In this document: positions 1 through 5,102 of the stretch, piece after piece
How positions within the stretch are numbered: position 1 is the first letter of the stretch
Layout of the letters: each line of letters begins with the position of its first letter
Assembly (NCBI GenBank): GCA_030614645.1
Contig: JAUWTR010000163.1
Span: 1 to 5,102 of the forward strand
Direction of reading: 5' to 3'
Length of the DNA: 5,102 bases
Source of the DNA: Candidatus Aminicenantota bacterium
GTDB lineage: Bacteria; Acidobacteriota; Aminicenantia; Aminicenantales; Aminicenantaceae
Made by a program: the position numbers and the translations under genes
Notes under the pieces: model-generated
Databases searched by the model: none
What the model saw: only the letters and a program-made list of their open reading frames with translations
What the model was told of the DNA's origin: nothing

Positions 1-702
1 CCCGGCTGTGGTATCGGGGTGGTGGTCAATACTTTTTTACAGACAGTCCAACGCTTGAAATTCACAGAAGGTGATATTTGTCTGGTTTCTTCCGGAATAA
101 GCTGCACCGGGAAGATCGCTGATTATCTTACATTTAAAAGGGTTGATGCGGCTAAGAAGGATGTATTCAAAGCTGCCCTGGATTTTAAGCGGAAAAACAA
201 AGATCTTAAGGTTGTGGTCTTTGCCAACGATAATGACCTGCTCGCATCTGGCGCTGATGGGCTGATCGCCCTGTGCCGTACCGGAGCAGATGTTGTGGTT
301 ATTTATATTAACAGTTATATCTATCAGCTTTTCGCAGAGCACAGGAAATTTGACGCAGCCCCTTTTATCAGATACACCAAAGTGAGCGAGTTGGAGTCTC
401 CCTTTAATCTCCCTCACCTGGCAGCAGAACACGGAGCTTCCTATGTGGCCAGATGGACCCCTCTTCACTGCCGCCGGCTCTCGTTTTCCATAAAAGAAGC
501 ATTCGCTCATAAAGGAGTGGCTTTTATAGAGGTCATTTCCCCATGTCTTATGTATTTTTCCTCCGAACAAGGGCCGGGTATTACTCTGGATAGGATGGGA
601 TTGTATCTGAGCCATGCCGTGATCAAGGAGAATGAGCCTTTTGAAAACCTTGATACCCGGAATAAAAAAGAGATAATAATAGGCAGGTTTTTAAACAGAT
701 AA
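1..702 (+). CDS. KorB-like 2-oxoacid:ferredoxin oxidoreductase beta-subunit paralogue 1 (5' partial), degraded TPP site
   Basis: The reading frame is open from base 1 (PGCGIG...) and ends at TAA 700-702, giving 233 residues. By comparison with the next gene about 30 N-terminal residues, including the first cysteine of the WCPGCG motif, lie outside the window. The fold is recognised from PGCGIG (1-6), SGISCTGK (31-38), YVARWTP (148-154) and FIEVISPC (175-182). In this family (TPP-dependent 2-oxoacid:ferredoxin oxidoreductases, cytoplasmic) the beta subunit binds TPP-Mg and one [4Fe-4S] cluster. Visible cluster cysteines are C3, C35 and C182. The TPP motif is abnormal: the usual GDGD reads NDND (76-79), the downstream NN reads NS (104-105), YGMTGGQ is absent, and THGR aligns with AKKD. 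The metal-binding Asp of GDG is kept (D77). Family membership is firm; classical catalysis is doubtful. It sits 2 bases upstream of a paralogue and heads the visible part of a ferredoxin/NfnAB operon. Confidence 0.85.
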   Translation, partial: PGCGIGVVVNTFLQTVQRLKFTEGDICLVSSGISCTGKIADYLTFKRVDAAKKDVFKAALDFKRKNKDLKVVVFANDNDLLASGADGLIALCRTGADVVVIYINSYIYQLFAEHRKFDAAPFIRYTKVSELESPFNLPHLAAEHGASYVARWTPLHCRRLSFSIKEAFAHKGVAFIEVISPCLMYFSSEQGPGITLDRMGLYLSHAVIKENEPFENLDTRNKKEIIIGRFLNR

Positions 703-704
703 TC

Positions 705-1502
705 ATGGCAGAACTATACAACAAAGAAAAGGGGGGAAACCACCATCCCTCTGATTCCTTTCTGCATCCTGAAATATTTCCCACTGTCTGGTGTCCCGGC
801 TGCGGCATAGGCACTGCTGCCTATACTCTGTTTGAGGCCATTAAAGAAGCAGACATCTTAAAAAAAGATATGCAGATTGTCTCTGGGATCGGCTGCACCG
901 GAAAGATTGCTGAGAGCGTGCGATTTAAATCCTATTCTATAACCAATGGTAAAGTGGTTGATTTTGCAATCCAGCTGAAACACAAAAATCCGGGGCTTAA
1001 AGTCTGTGTTTTTTTAAATAATGCTGACATTCTTTTATCCGGAGCGGAACAACTCATAGAAGCCGGAAAAAAGAGTGAAAATCTGATCGTAATCTTCATA
1101 AACAATTTCATCTATGCTGTAAGTAAGGATAAGGCTTTTCCCTTGACCCCATTTATGCGCAAGTCGGCCGGCAGCAAGTTTGAACTGCCTTTTAACATCC
1201 CGGGTATGGCAATATACAGTGGGGCCGATTTTGTTGCCCGGTGGACACCTATGCAGGCAGGCTGGATGAAGGATTCTTTTATAGAAGCATTCTCTGTGAC
1301 TGGACTGGCCGTTATTGAGGTGATCTCCCCTTGCCTTATATATGAGGCCAACTCCGGCAGGATCCTTGACGCAGTCGACCGGATAAAGTTTTATAATGAC
1401 AATTCAGAGATAAATTTCTGGGCAAAGGGAAAAAACCTTGACATCAGGCTCCAGAAAAAGATCATTACAGGAAAATTCAAAATACCGGAGGACATCGATT
1501 AA
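705..1502 (+). CDS. KorB-like 2-oxoacid:ferredoxin oxidoreductase beta-subunit paralogue 2, degraded TPP site
   Basis: A complete 265-residue protein, close to the usual KorB length. ATG 705 lies 2 bases after the previous stop and leaves a normal N-terminus before WCPGCGIG (29-36); no strong Shine-Dalgarno is seen, so translation may be coupled to the gene before. Expected [4Fe-4S] ligands are all present: C30, C33, C64 (GIGCTGK) and C210 (ISPC). It matches paralogue 1 along its whole length (shared PGCGIG, CTGKIA, VARWTP, IEVISPCL), so the pair arose by tandem duplication and then diverged. The TPP/Mg motif is more eroded here: GDGD is NNAD (105-108), which removes the metal-binding Asp; NN is kept (133-134), but the following YGMTGGQ is YAVSKDK and HGR is NGK. 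Family knowledge predicts oxidative decarboxylation of a 2-oxoacid with ferredoxin reduction; the sequence argues against ordinary TPP chemistry. An electron-transfer or altered-substrate role with the downstream ferredoxin and NfnAB is inferred. Confidence 0.88.
   Translation: MAELYNKEKGGNHHPSDSFLHPEIFPTVWCPGCGIGTAAYTLFEAIKEADILKKDMQIVSGIGCTGKIAESVRFKSYSITNGKVVDFAIQLKHKNPGLKVCVFLNNADILLSGAEQLIEAGKKSENLIVIFINNFIYAVSKDKAFPLTPFMRKSAGSKFELPFNIPGMAIYSGADFVARWTPMQAGWMKDSFIEAFSVTGLAVIEVISPCLIYEANSGRILDAVDRIKFYNDNSEINFWAKGKNLDIRLQKKIITGKFKIPEDID
1485..1491 (+). promoter_or_regulatory. Strong Shine-Dalgarno ahead of an ATT start codon
   Basis: CCGGAGG lies inside the end of the second KorB-like gene and is the best Shine-Dalgarno match in the operon. 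Six bases after it, the ferredoxin frame has ATT (1498-1500), which overlaps the TAA stop of the preceding gene by one base. No ATG, GTG or TTG exists in that frame between TTG 1438 and the first cysteine codon. This site therefore decides the likely ferredoxin start. Confidence 0.55.
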
Positions 1503-1740
1503 AGCACAAAACAAAAAAGCCCAGGTCTTTATTCTTAAAGAACGCTGCAAGGGCTGTGCAATTTGTGTAGAACTCTGTCAGGCAGAGGTGCTCGAACTGT
1601 CGGATGAAAAGAATATTCGCGGCTACCTTATCCCCCGGGTAATCCACCCTGAGGCCTGCCTAAACTGCGGCCTCTGTGAGATGTTCTGTCCTGATTTTGC
1701 TATCTGGGCAACAATAGAAACCGAAGAGGTGGGGCTGTGA
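1498..1740 (+). CDS. 2[4Fe-4S] ferredoxin (KorD-like)
   Basis: A small electron carrier of 80 residues if it starts at ATT 1498. The first cluster motif is CKGCAICVELC (17-27) and the second CLNCGLCEMFCP (54-65), each CxxCxxCxxxC, so two [4Fe-4S] clusters are expected. The layout, with GY (42-43) between the motifs and CPDFAI after the second, resembles the delta ferredoxin subunit of 2-oxoacid:ferredoxin oxidoreductases. The fourth cysteine of the first motif is followed by Gln instead of the usual Pro. Start choice: the only standard start in frame is TTG 1438 (100 residues), but it overlaps the KorB-like gene by 65 bases and adds a tail unlike the family, with only a weak AAGGGA upstream; ATT 1498 has a strong Shine-Dalgarno at 6 bases. 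It probably shuttles electrons between the KorB-like proteins and NfnAB. Function is firm; the start is uncertain. Confidence 0.9.
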   Translation: MKAQNKKAQVFILKERCKGCAICVELCQAEVLELSDEKNIRGYLIPRVIHPEACLNCGLCEMFCPDFAIWATIETEEVGL

Positions 1741-2588
1741 ACCACATCATTGTTCGGAAAAAAAACCTCAGCAAAGAAAACTTTCTTATAGAAATCAAAG
1801 CTCCTCATGTGGCAGAAAGATTCCAGCCGGGGCAATTTGTGATAATACGAATAAGTGAAACCGGAGAGAGGATTCCCTTAACCGTAGCTGACGTAAACAA
1901 AGCAGCAAAAACGATCACCCTGATCTTCCAGGCTGTAGGTAGGACCACTATGGAACTGAGCACGCTAAACAAGGGGGACCCTGTCTTAAACTGTGTGGGG
2001 CCCCTGGGAAATCCATCCGAGATAAAAAAGTTCGGACAGGTAGCCTGTGTTGGAGGCGGAACTGGTATAGCCTGTATCTATCCCCTGGTCCAGGCCCTAG
2101 CTAAAGCAGGAAACGAAGTAACCGCTATTATCGGGGCCCGAAATGAGTCGATGCTAATCCTGGAAAAGGAGATGAAAGCTGCTGCTACAAAAACTTTGAT
2201 AGCTACGGATGACGGCTCTAAAGGACATCATGGTTTTGTAACCGAAGTCCTGCATAAGACGATTGAAGCACACAAGAATTCCGGCGGTATCAGCAGAGTG
2301 ATCACAATCGGCCCTATCCCGATGATGAAAGCTGCGGCTGAAGTCACCCGGCCTTATAAAATCCCAACTATTGCCAGTCTGAATACAATAATGGTGGATG
2401 GCACGGGTATGTGCGGCTCCTGCAGGGCATATATAGATGGAGTAATGAAACTGGCCTGCATTGACGGGCCTGAATTTGACGCCCATAAAGTGGATTTTGA
2501 TGATGTCCTGAGCCGGATGGAAATGTTTAAAGTAAAAGAAAAACAGGCAGTGGAACATTATCAAAAAATTTCCTTGGAGAAAGAGTGA
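1737..2588 (+). CDS. nfnA: NADH-dependent reduced ferredoxin:NADP+ oxidoreductase, small subunit NfnA
   Basis: A 283-residue flavoprotein of the ferredoxin-NADP reductase / dihydroorotate dehydrogenase electron-transfer type, usual length for NfnA. With NfnB it couples ferredoxin and NADH oxidation to NADP+ reduction, or the reverse, by flavin-based electron bifurcation in the cytoplasm; NfnA carries the NAD(H) site. Domains: FAD-binding barrel with PGQF (31-34) and RIPLTVAD (45-52); GPLGNP (88-93); NAD-binding VGGGTGI (105-111) and GPIPMMKA (192-199); C-terminal [2Fe-2S] site DGTGMCGSCR (221-230) with C226, C229, C241 and probably D221, ending in the family hallmark DGPEFDAH (243-250). The GTG start at 1737 overlaps the ferredoxin TGA (GTGA), with AGAGG about 7 bases upstream. 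A related alternative is the small subunit of sulfide dehydrogenase (SudB), which shares this architecture; the complete nfnB beside it does not separate the two names. Confidence 0.92.
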   Translation: MNHIIVRKKNLSKENFLIEIKAPHVAERFQPGQFVIIRISETGERIPLTVADVNKAAKTITLIFQAVGRTTMELSTLNKGDPVLNCVGPLGNPSEIKKFGQVACVGGGTGIACIYPLVQALAKAGNEVTAIIGARNESMLILEKEMKAAATKTLIATDDGSKGHHGFVTEVLHKTIEAHKNSGGISRVITIGPIPMMKAAAEVTRPYKIPTIASLNTIMVDGTGMCGSCRAYIDGVMKLACIDGPEFDAHKVDFDDVLSRMEMFKVKEKQAVEHYQKISLEKE

Positions 2589-3994
2589 AGAAGAAAAGAA
2601 TTGACCTCGGCGGTTACAGGGTTCAAATGCAGGAGCAGAGCCCAGAAAAACGGATTAAAAATTTTCAATCCGTTCCCCTTGGATACAGTAAAGAGGAAGT
2701 GGTTAAAGAAGCCAAACGCTGTATACAGTGTAAGGGTATTCCCTGTGAACTCGACTGCCCCATCAATATGAAGATCCTGGAAATGATCCGGGAGATCGCC
2801 ATAGAAAATTTTGAAAAGGCATTTTTCATCATGAAAGAAGACAATCCTATTCCAGCGATCACCGGCCGGGTTTGCCCCCAGGAGGCCCAATGTGAAGGGG
2901 TGTGCCCCCTGTATCAGAGGGGGCATGGTATTAATATCGGAAAACTGGAAGCTTTTGTCGCTGATTGGGCCCGGATGAAGGGGATAAAAGAAAAGTTCCA
3001 AATAGAGGAGAAGCAGCAGAAGGTGGCGGTGATAGGCTCCGGGCCGGCTGGTATAAGCTGCGCTGTTGACCTGCGAAAATTCGGATACCAGGTCACCATG
3101 TTCGAAGCACTTCACAAAGCGGGCGGTGTTTTACAATACGGCATCCCAGCGTTTCGCCTTCCGACCGAAATAGTCGATTATGAAATATCCTATTTGGACG
3201 AGATCGGGGTGGATATCAGGCTTGATTTTTTTGTCGGTCAAAATATTGAATTCAGCGAGCTAAGAAACGAGTATGATTCTATTTTTATAGGCACGGGAGC
3301 AGGCGCCCCTCTTTTTATGAAGATTCCCGGGGAAAACCTCAAGGGAGTCTATTCTGCAAATGAATTTTTGATCCGCGTAAACCTGATGAAGGCTTATAAG
3401 TTCCTGGAATTCGATACTCCTATAGTATGCGGGGAGACAATAGGTGTTATAGGGGCGGGTAATGTCGCCATGGATGCAGCCCGCTGCGCGCTCCGGCTTG
3501 GAGTTGAGAAAGTCTACATTCTCTACCGCAGGACAAAAAAAGAAGCCCCGGCCCGGGACGAAGAGATACAGCACGCTTTAGAAGAAGGGGTTATTCTGAA
3601 AGAACTGATCTCGCCTAATAAATTTATCGGGGATCATAAAGGCTGGCTCAAAGAGGTCGAATTATTCAAGATGGAACTGGGAGATGCGGATGCCAGTGGT
3701 CGCCCCCGGCCTGTCAAGATCGAAGGCAGCGAGTTCGTTTTGAAAATGGGGACTATTGTGGAAGCACTGGGATCTATGCCCAACCGTTTGTTTCTGAACA
3801 AGGCCCCGGAACTTGACGTGAACAAATGGGGGCAGATCAAGGTCGATGATAATTTAATGACTCAAATCCCAGGAGTCTATGCCGGGGGAGATGCAGTGCG
3901 GGGAAACGCCACAGTCATTCTAGCTCTGGGAGACGGCCGCCAGGCTGCTGCCTCAATCCATAAGCAGATAAAGCAAGCTAAAGCTGCAACTTAA
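2585..3994 (+). CDS. nfnB: NADH-dependent reduced ferredoxin:NADP+ oxidoreductase, large subunit NfnB (GltD-like)
   Basis: A 469-residue protein, full length for NfnB. In this family it holds the bifurcating FAD, two [4Fe-4S] clusters and the NADP(H) site. Cysteine motifs: C46, C49, C54, C58 (CIQCKGIPCELDCP) and C97, C103, C107 (CPQEAQCEGVCP). E100 sits where family structures use a glutamate as an unusual fourth ligand. FAD-binding VIGSGPAGISCA (149-160), NADPH-binding VIGAGNVAMDAAR (288-300) with YRR (314-316), and C-terminal FAD contact YAGGDAVRGNATVILALGDG (432-451) are all intact, so the enzyme looks active. GTG 2585 overlaps the nfnA stop as GTGA, with GGAG about 5 bases upstream. It is the last gene of the operon. 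Glutamate synthase small subunit (GltD) has the same fold, but no glutamate synthase large subunit is present and nfnA is adjacent. Confidence 0.93.
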   Translation: MKKKRIDLGGYRVQMQEQSPEKRIKNFQSVPLGYSKEEVVKEAKRCIQCKGIPCELDCPINMKILEMIREIAIENFEKAFFIMKEDNPIPAITGRVCPQEAQCEGVCPLYQRGHGINIGKLEAFVADWARMKGIKEKFQIEEKQQKVAVIGSGPAGISCAVDLRKFGYQVTMFEALHKAGGVLQYGIPAFRLPTEIVDYEISYLDEIGVDIRLDFFVGQNIEFSELRNEYDSIFIGTGAGAPLFMKIPGENLKGVYSANEFLIRVNLMKAYKFLEFDTPIVCGETIGVIGAGNVAMDAARCALRLGVEKVYILYRRTKKEAPARDEEIQHALEEGVILKELISPNKFIGDHKGWLKEVELFKMELGDADASGRPRPVKIEGSEFVLKMGTIVEALGSMPNRLFLNKAPELDVNKWGQIKVDDNLMTQIPGVYAGGDAVRGNATVILALGDGRQAAASIHKQIKQAKAAT

Positions 3995-4026
3995 ACACGA
4001 ATCAGGTTAGTTGATACAAAAACACA

Positions 4027-4053
4027 CAGATTTTCCCCAGCGTGGAAAATCTG
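4027..4053 (+). repeat. Perfect inverted repeat (10-base arms) after nfnB
   Basis: Arms CAGATTTTCC (4027-4036) and GGAAAATCTG (4044-4053) are exact reverse complements around the 7-base loop CCAGCGT. It starts 32 bases after the nfnB stop. No T-run follows on the + strand, so it is not a classic intrinsic terminator; it could protect the 3' end of the operon mRNA or be part of a repeat element. Confidence 0.7.
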
Positions 4054-4073
4054 CTCGGATACAGTCTGCGCTC

Positions 4074-4093
4074 TCTTCTCCTAAGGGAGAAGA
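4074..4093 (+). repeat. Perfect inverted repeat (8-base arms, 4-base loop)
   Basis: Arms TCTTCTCC (4074-4081) and GGAGAAGA (4086-4093) pair exactly around TAAG, a compact stem 20 bases after the previous hairpin. No T-run follows. Function unknown. Confidence 0.65.
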
Positions 4094-4153
4094 ACCATGC
4101 CCGCTCATCCTTGCCAACGGCTTTCTTAATCATCCTGAATCATTCATAAAAAT

Positions 4154-4206
4154 TGCCGATGTCGAGTTCAATAAAACAATAACTAATTTTATCATCGGCA
4201 CTTTTT
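4154..4206 (+). terminator. Candidate intrinsic terminator of the nfn operon, possibly bidirectional
   Basis: TGCCGATG (4154-4161) pairs with CATCGGCA (4193-4200). Inside, ATAAAA (4171-4176) pairs with TTTTAT (4187-4192), stacking directly on the 3' arm with a 9-base bulge on the 5' side. The 3' arm is followed by CTTTTT (4201-4206). Read on the - strand the same stem is followed by ATTTTT, so it could stop transcription both ways. The distance from the nfnB stop (160 bases) and the bulge lower confidence. Confidence 0.45.
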
Positions 4207-4245
4207 ACCTTTCAGGCGAGACGATCTTACCGTATCTGCTTTGTT

Positions 4246-4286
4246 ACAGCGGATTCGCGGTGAAATACCACACCTTCATCCGCTGT
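4246..4286 (+). repeat. Two-tier stem-loop upstream of radC
   Basis: Arms ACAGCGGAT (4246-4254) and ATCCGCTGT (4278-4286) pair perfectly. Within them GGTG (4259-4262) pairs with CACC (4271-4274), separated by a small internal loop, and outside GCGAG (4216-4220) can pair with CTCGC (4289-4293). There is no T-run, so it is not a terminator. It may be a folded RNA or part of the repeat-bounded segment. Confidence 0.55.
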
Positions 4287-4340
4287 GCCTCGCACCTGCG
4301 GCAACCTCGACTCGTGAATAATTCAGGCAAATTGACCTGA

Positions 4341-4369
4341 TTCTTGTTTAGGCTCATTGCAATTATAAA
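4341..4369 (+). promoter_or_regulatory. Weak candidate promoter for radC
   Basis: TTCTTG (4341-4346) and TATAAA (4364-4369) are spaced 17 bases apart in the AT-rich stretch about 60 bases before the radC start. The -35 match is poor and the call rests mainly on the -10-like box and its position after the repeat cluster. Confidence 0.25.
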
Positions 4370-4430
4370 TTTCTTTCCATGCATGTGATTTTTTCAGTCT
4401 CTCGTTCGTCTTCTTTTATATGCAGATACA

Positions 4431-5102
4431 ATGACTGAAGATAGGATAGGACACAGGCTCAGGCTGCGGGAAAAATTTCTAAAAAACGGCCTGCACTCTT
4501 TTCTGGACCATGAGATAATCGAGCTTCTTTTAACTCTCGGGACTCCCAGGCAAGATTGCAAGCGTGCGGCCAAAGAGGCCTTGAAGCAGTTTAGATCCTT
4601 AAGCGGTGTCCTGGAAGCTCCCCCTGACGACCTCCAGAAAGTCAAGGGTGTCGGCCCCCATAATGTATTTGGAGTCCGTTTTATCCAAGAAGTATCCCGC
4701 CGATACCTCAGGGAACGGATGATGAACAGGCCAGTATGCCATTCTTCCAAAGAGGTCTTTGATTACCTTTACCACAGCCTGCGGGATGCCAGGCGGGAAA
4801 AATTTAAAGTTTTATTCATGGATGCTAAGAATCGCATAATCGAAGAAAAAACAATTTCAGAAGGAACTGTGGATTCAAGCGCTGTTTATCCCCGGGAGAT
4901 CATCAAATCAGCCCTTAAATTCGATGCTTCCTCTTTAATCTTTGTCCACAACCACCCTTCAGGAGATCCTACCCCTTCAGAGAGCGACCGCGATATAACC
5001 AAAGAGCTGGTATTTGCCGTCCAGGTCATGCAGGTAAAGGTGCTTGATCACATAATCATCGGCAATAACTGCTTCTTCAGCTTTGCGGACGAAGGCTTGA
5101 TC
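4431..5102 (+). CDS. radC: RadC family JAB/MPN-domain protein (3' partial)
   Basis: 224 codons are visible, running off the end of the window. The last residues (FFSFADEGLI) match the C-terminal end of the family, so only a few residues are likely missing. An N-terminal helical region (HRLRLREKF, then EIIELLLTLG, PRQDCKRAAKEAL) leads to a helix-hairpin-helix with VKGVG (71-75) and RRYLRER (90-96). The JAB metalloprotease-like domain follows, with HNHPSGDPTPSESD (173-186) giving the metal ligands H173, H175 and D186 plus S183, and PRE (154-156) upstream. ATG 4431 is the only sensible start: the frame is stopped at TGA 4386 and no ATG, GTG or TTG lies between. No clear Shine-Dalgarno is present. 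The molecular role of RadC is unsettled; early claims of a DNA repair role have not held up well. It appears transcriptionally separate from the redox operon. Confidence 0.93.
   Translation, partial: MTEDRIGHRLRLREKFLKNGLHSFLDHEIIELLLTLGTPRQDCKRAAKEALKQFRSLSGVLEAPPDDLQKVKGVGPHNVFGVRFIQEVSRRYLRERMMNRPVCHSSKEVFDYLYHSLRDARREKFKVLFMDAKNRIIEEKTISEGTVDSSAVYPREIIKSALKFDASSLIFVHNHPSGDPTPSESDRDITKELVFAVQVMQVKVLDHIIIGNNCFFSFADEGLI

Larger units (their letters stand above)
4134..4327. repeat. Repeat-bounded segment with nested stems, possible miniature mobile or structured element
   Basis: The ends are imperfect inverted repeats: CCTGAATCATTC (4134-4145) and GAATAATTCAGG (4316-4327), 11 of 12 positions complementary. 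Inside are two further stem structures, at 4154-4200 and 4246-4286, and no gene. The size of about 194 bases and this nested palindromic layout resemble miniature inverted-repeat elements or intergenic repeat families. No target-site duplication is visible at the edges, and without other genomic copies mobility is only inferred. Confidence 0.4.
3995..4430 (+). other. Gene-free interval between nfnB and radC, dense in inverted repeats
   Basis: No convincing gene is seen on either strand. An open frame from TTG 4011 to 4340 (109 codons) lacks a Shine-Dalgarno, has no recognisable domain, and runs across four perfect inverted repeats, so I do not call it. The interval holds two short hairpins just after nfnB (4027-4053, 4074-4093), a repeat-bounded segment (4134-4327) with two further stems, a small TCAGG/CCTGA hairpin (4323-4340) and an AT-rich stretch before radC. 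It probably contains the operon's transcript end and the radC promoter. Confidence 0.6.

Noticed and set aside
37..615. 192-codon - strand open frame opposite the first KorB-like gene
   Set aside because: Fully antisense to a clear family gene and has no recognisable motif; a shadow frame.
1..1502. KorB-like genes as pseudogenes
   Set aside because: Both frames are intact at family length, keep the Fe-S cysteines and many conserved blocks, and are embedded in a tight operon; only the TPP motifs are changed.
2561..3115. 184-codon - strand open frame opposite nfnB
   Set aside because: Antisense to conserved Fe-S and FAD motifs of nfnB, with no domain of its own.
4136..4146. ArgR box at TGAATCATTCA
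   Set aside because: The ARG box half-sites TGAAT/ATTCA are separated by about four bases and the box is about 18 bases long; here a single base separates them, and no arginine gene is nearby.
4011..4340. 109-codon + strand open frame starting at TTG after nfnB
   Set aside because: No Shine-Dalgarno, no recognisable domain, and it crosses several perfect inverted repeats that better explain the sequence as non-coding.
4394..4750. 118-codon - strand open frame opposite radC
   Set aside because: The + strand encodes a clear RadC N-terminus here.

Overview
This window comes from an anaerobic bacterium. It holds the 3' part of a tightly packed redox operon on the + strand, a gene-free stretch of about 440 bases rich in inverted repeats, and the start of an almost complete radC gene, also on the + strand. 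Mid-range base composition, NfnAB and the RadC subtype would fit Desulfobacterota or another anaerobic lineage such as Firmicutes, but nothing here fixes the taxonomy.

Region 1 to 3994 is one operon of five genes with almost no space between them. It has two tandem paralogues of the beta subunit of 2-oxoacid:ferredoxin oxidoreductase (KorB-like; the first is cut by the window edge), a small 2[4Fe-4S] ferredoxin, and both subunits of the electron-bifurcating transhydrogenase NfnAB. Gaps or overlaps are 2 bases (korB-like 1 to 2), a stop/start overlap at an unusual ATT codon (korB-like 2 to ferredoxin), and two identical GTGA stop/start overlaps (ferredoxin to nfnA, nfnA to nfnB). This implies translational coupling and a shared electron-transfer task.

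The most unusual point is that both KorB-like proteins keep the cysteines expected to hold a [4Fe-4S] cluster but have lost the thiamine-diphosphate (TPP)/Mg signature. The family's GDGD is NDND in the first and NNAD in the second, the HGR motif is missing from both, and the YGMTGGQ segment is replaced. They may be Fe-S electron-transfer proteins or a repurposed enzyme rather than ordinary 2-oxoacid oxidoreductases. Coupled to ferredoxin and NfnAB, they could feed or drain electrons between an unknown partner, ferredoxin, NADH and NADPH. Any alpha or gamma subunit would lie upstream, outside the window.

Region 3995 to 4430 has no convincing gene. It contains at least four inverted repeats, one of them a plausible terminator. 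Near-identical TGAATNATTCA palindromes bound a segment of about 194 bases that looks like a small mobile or structured element.

Region 4431 to 5102 encodes a RadC/JAB-domain protein with an intact metal-binding motif, probably missing only its last few residues.
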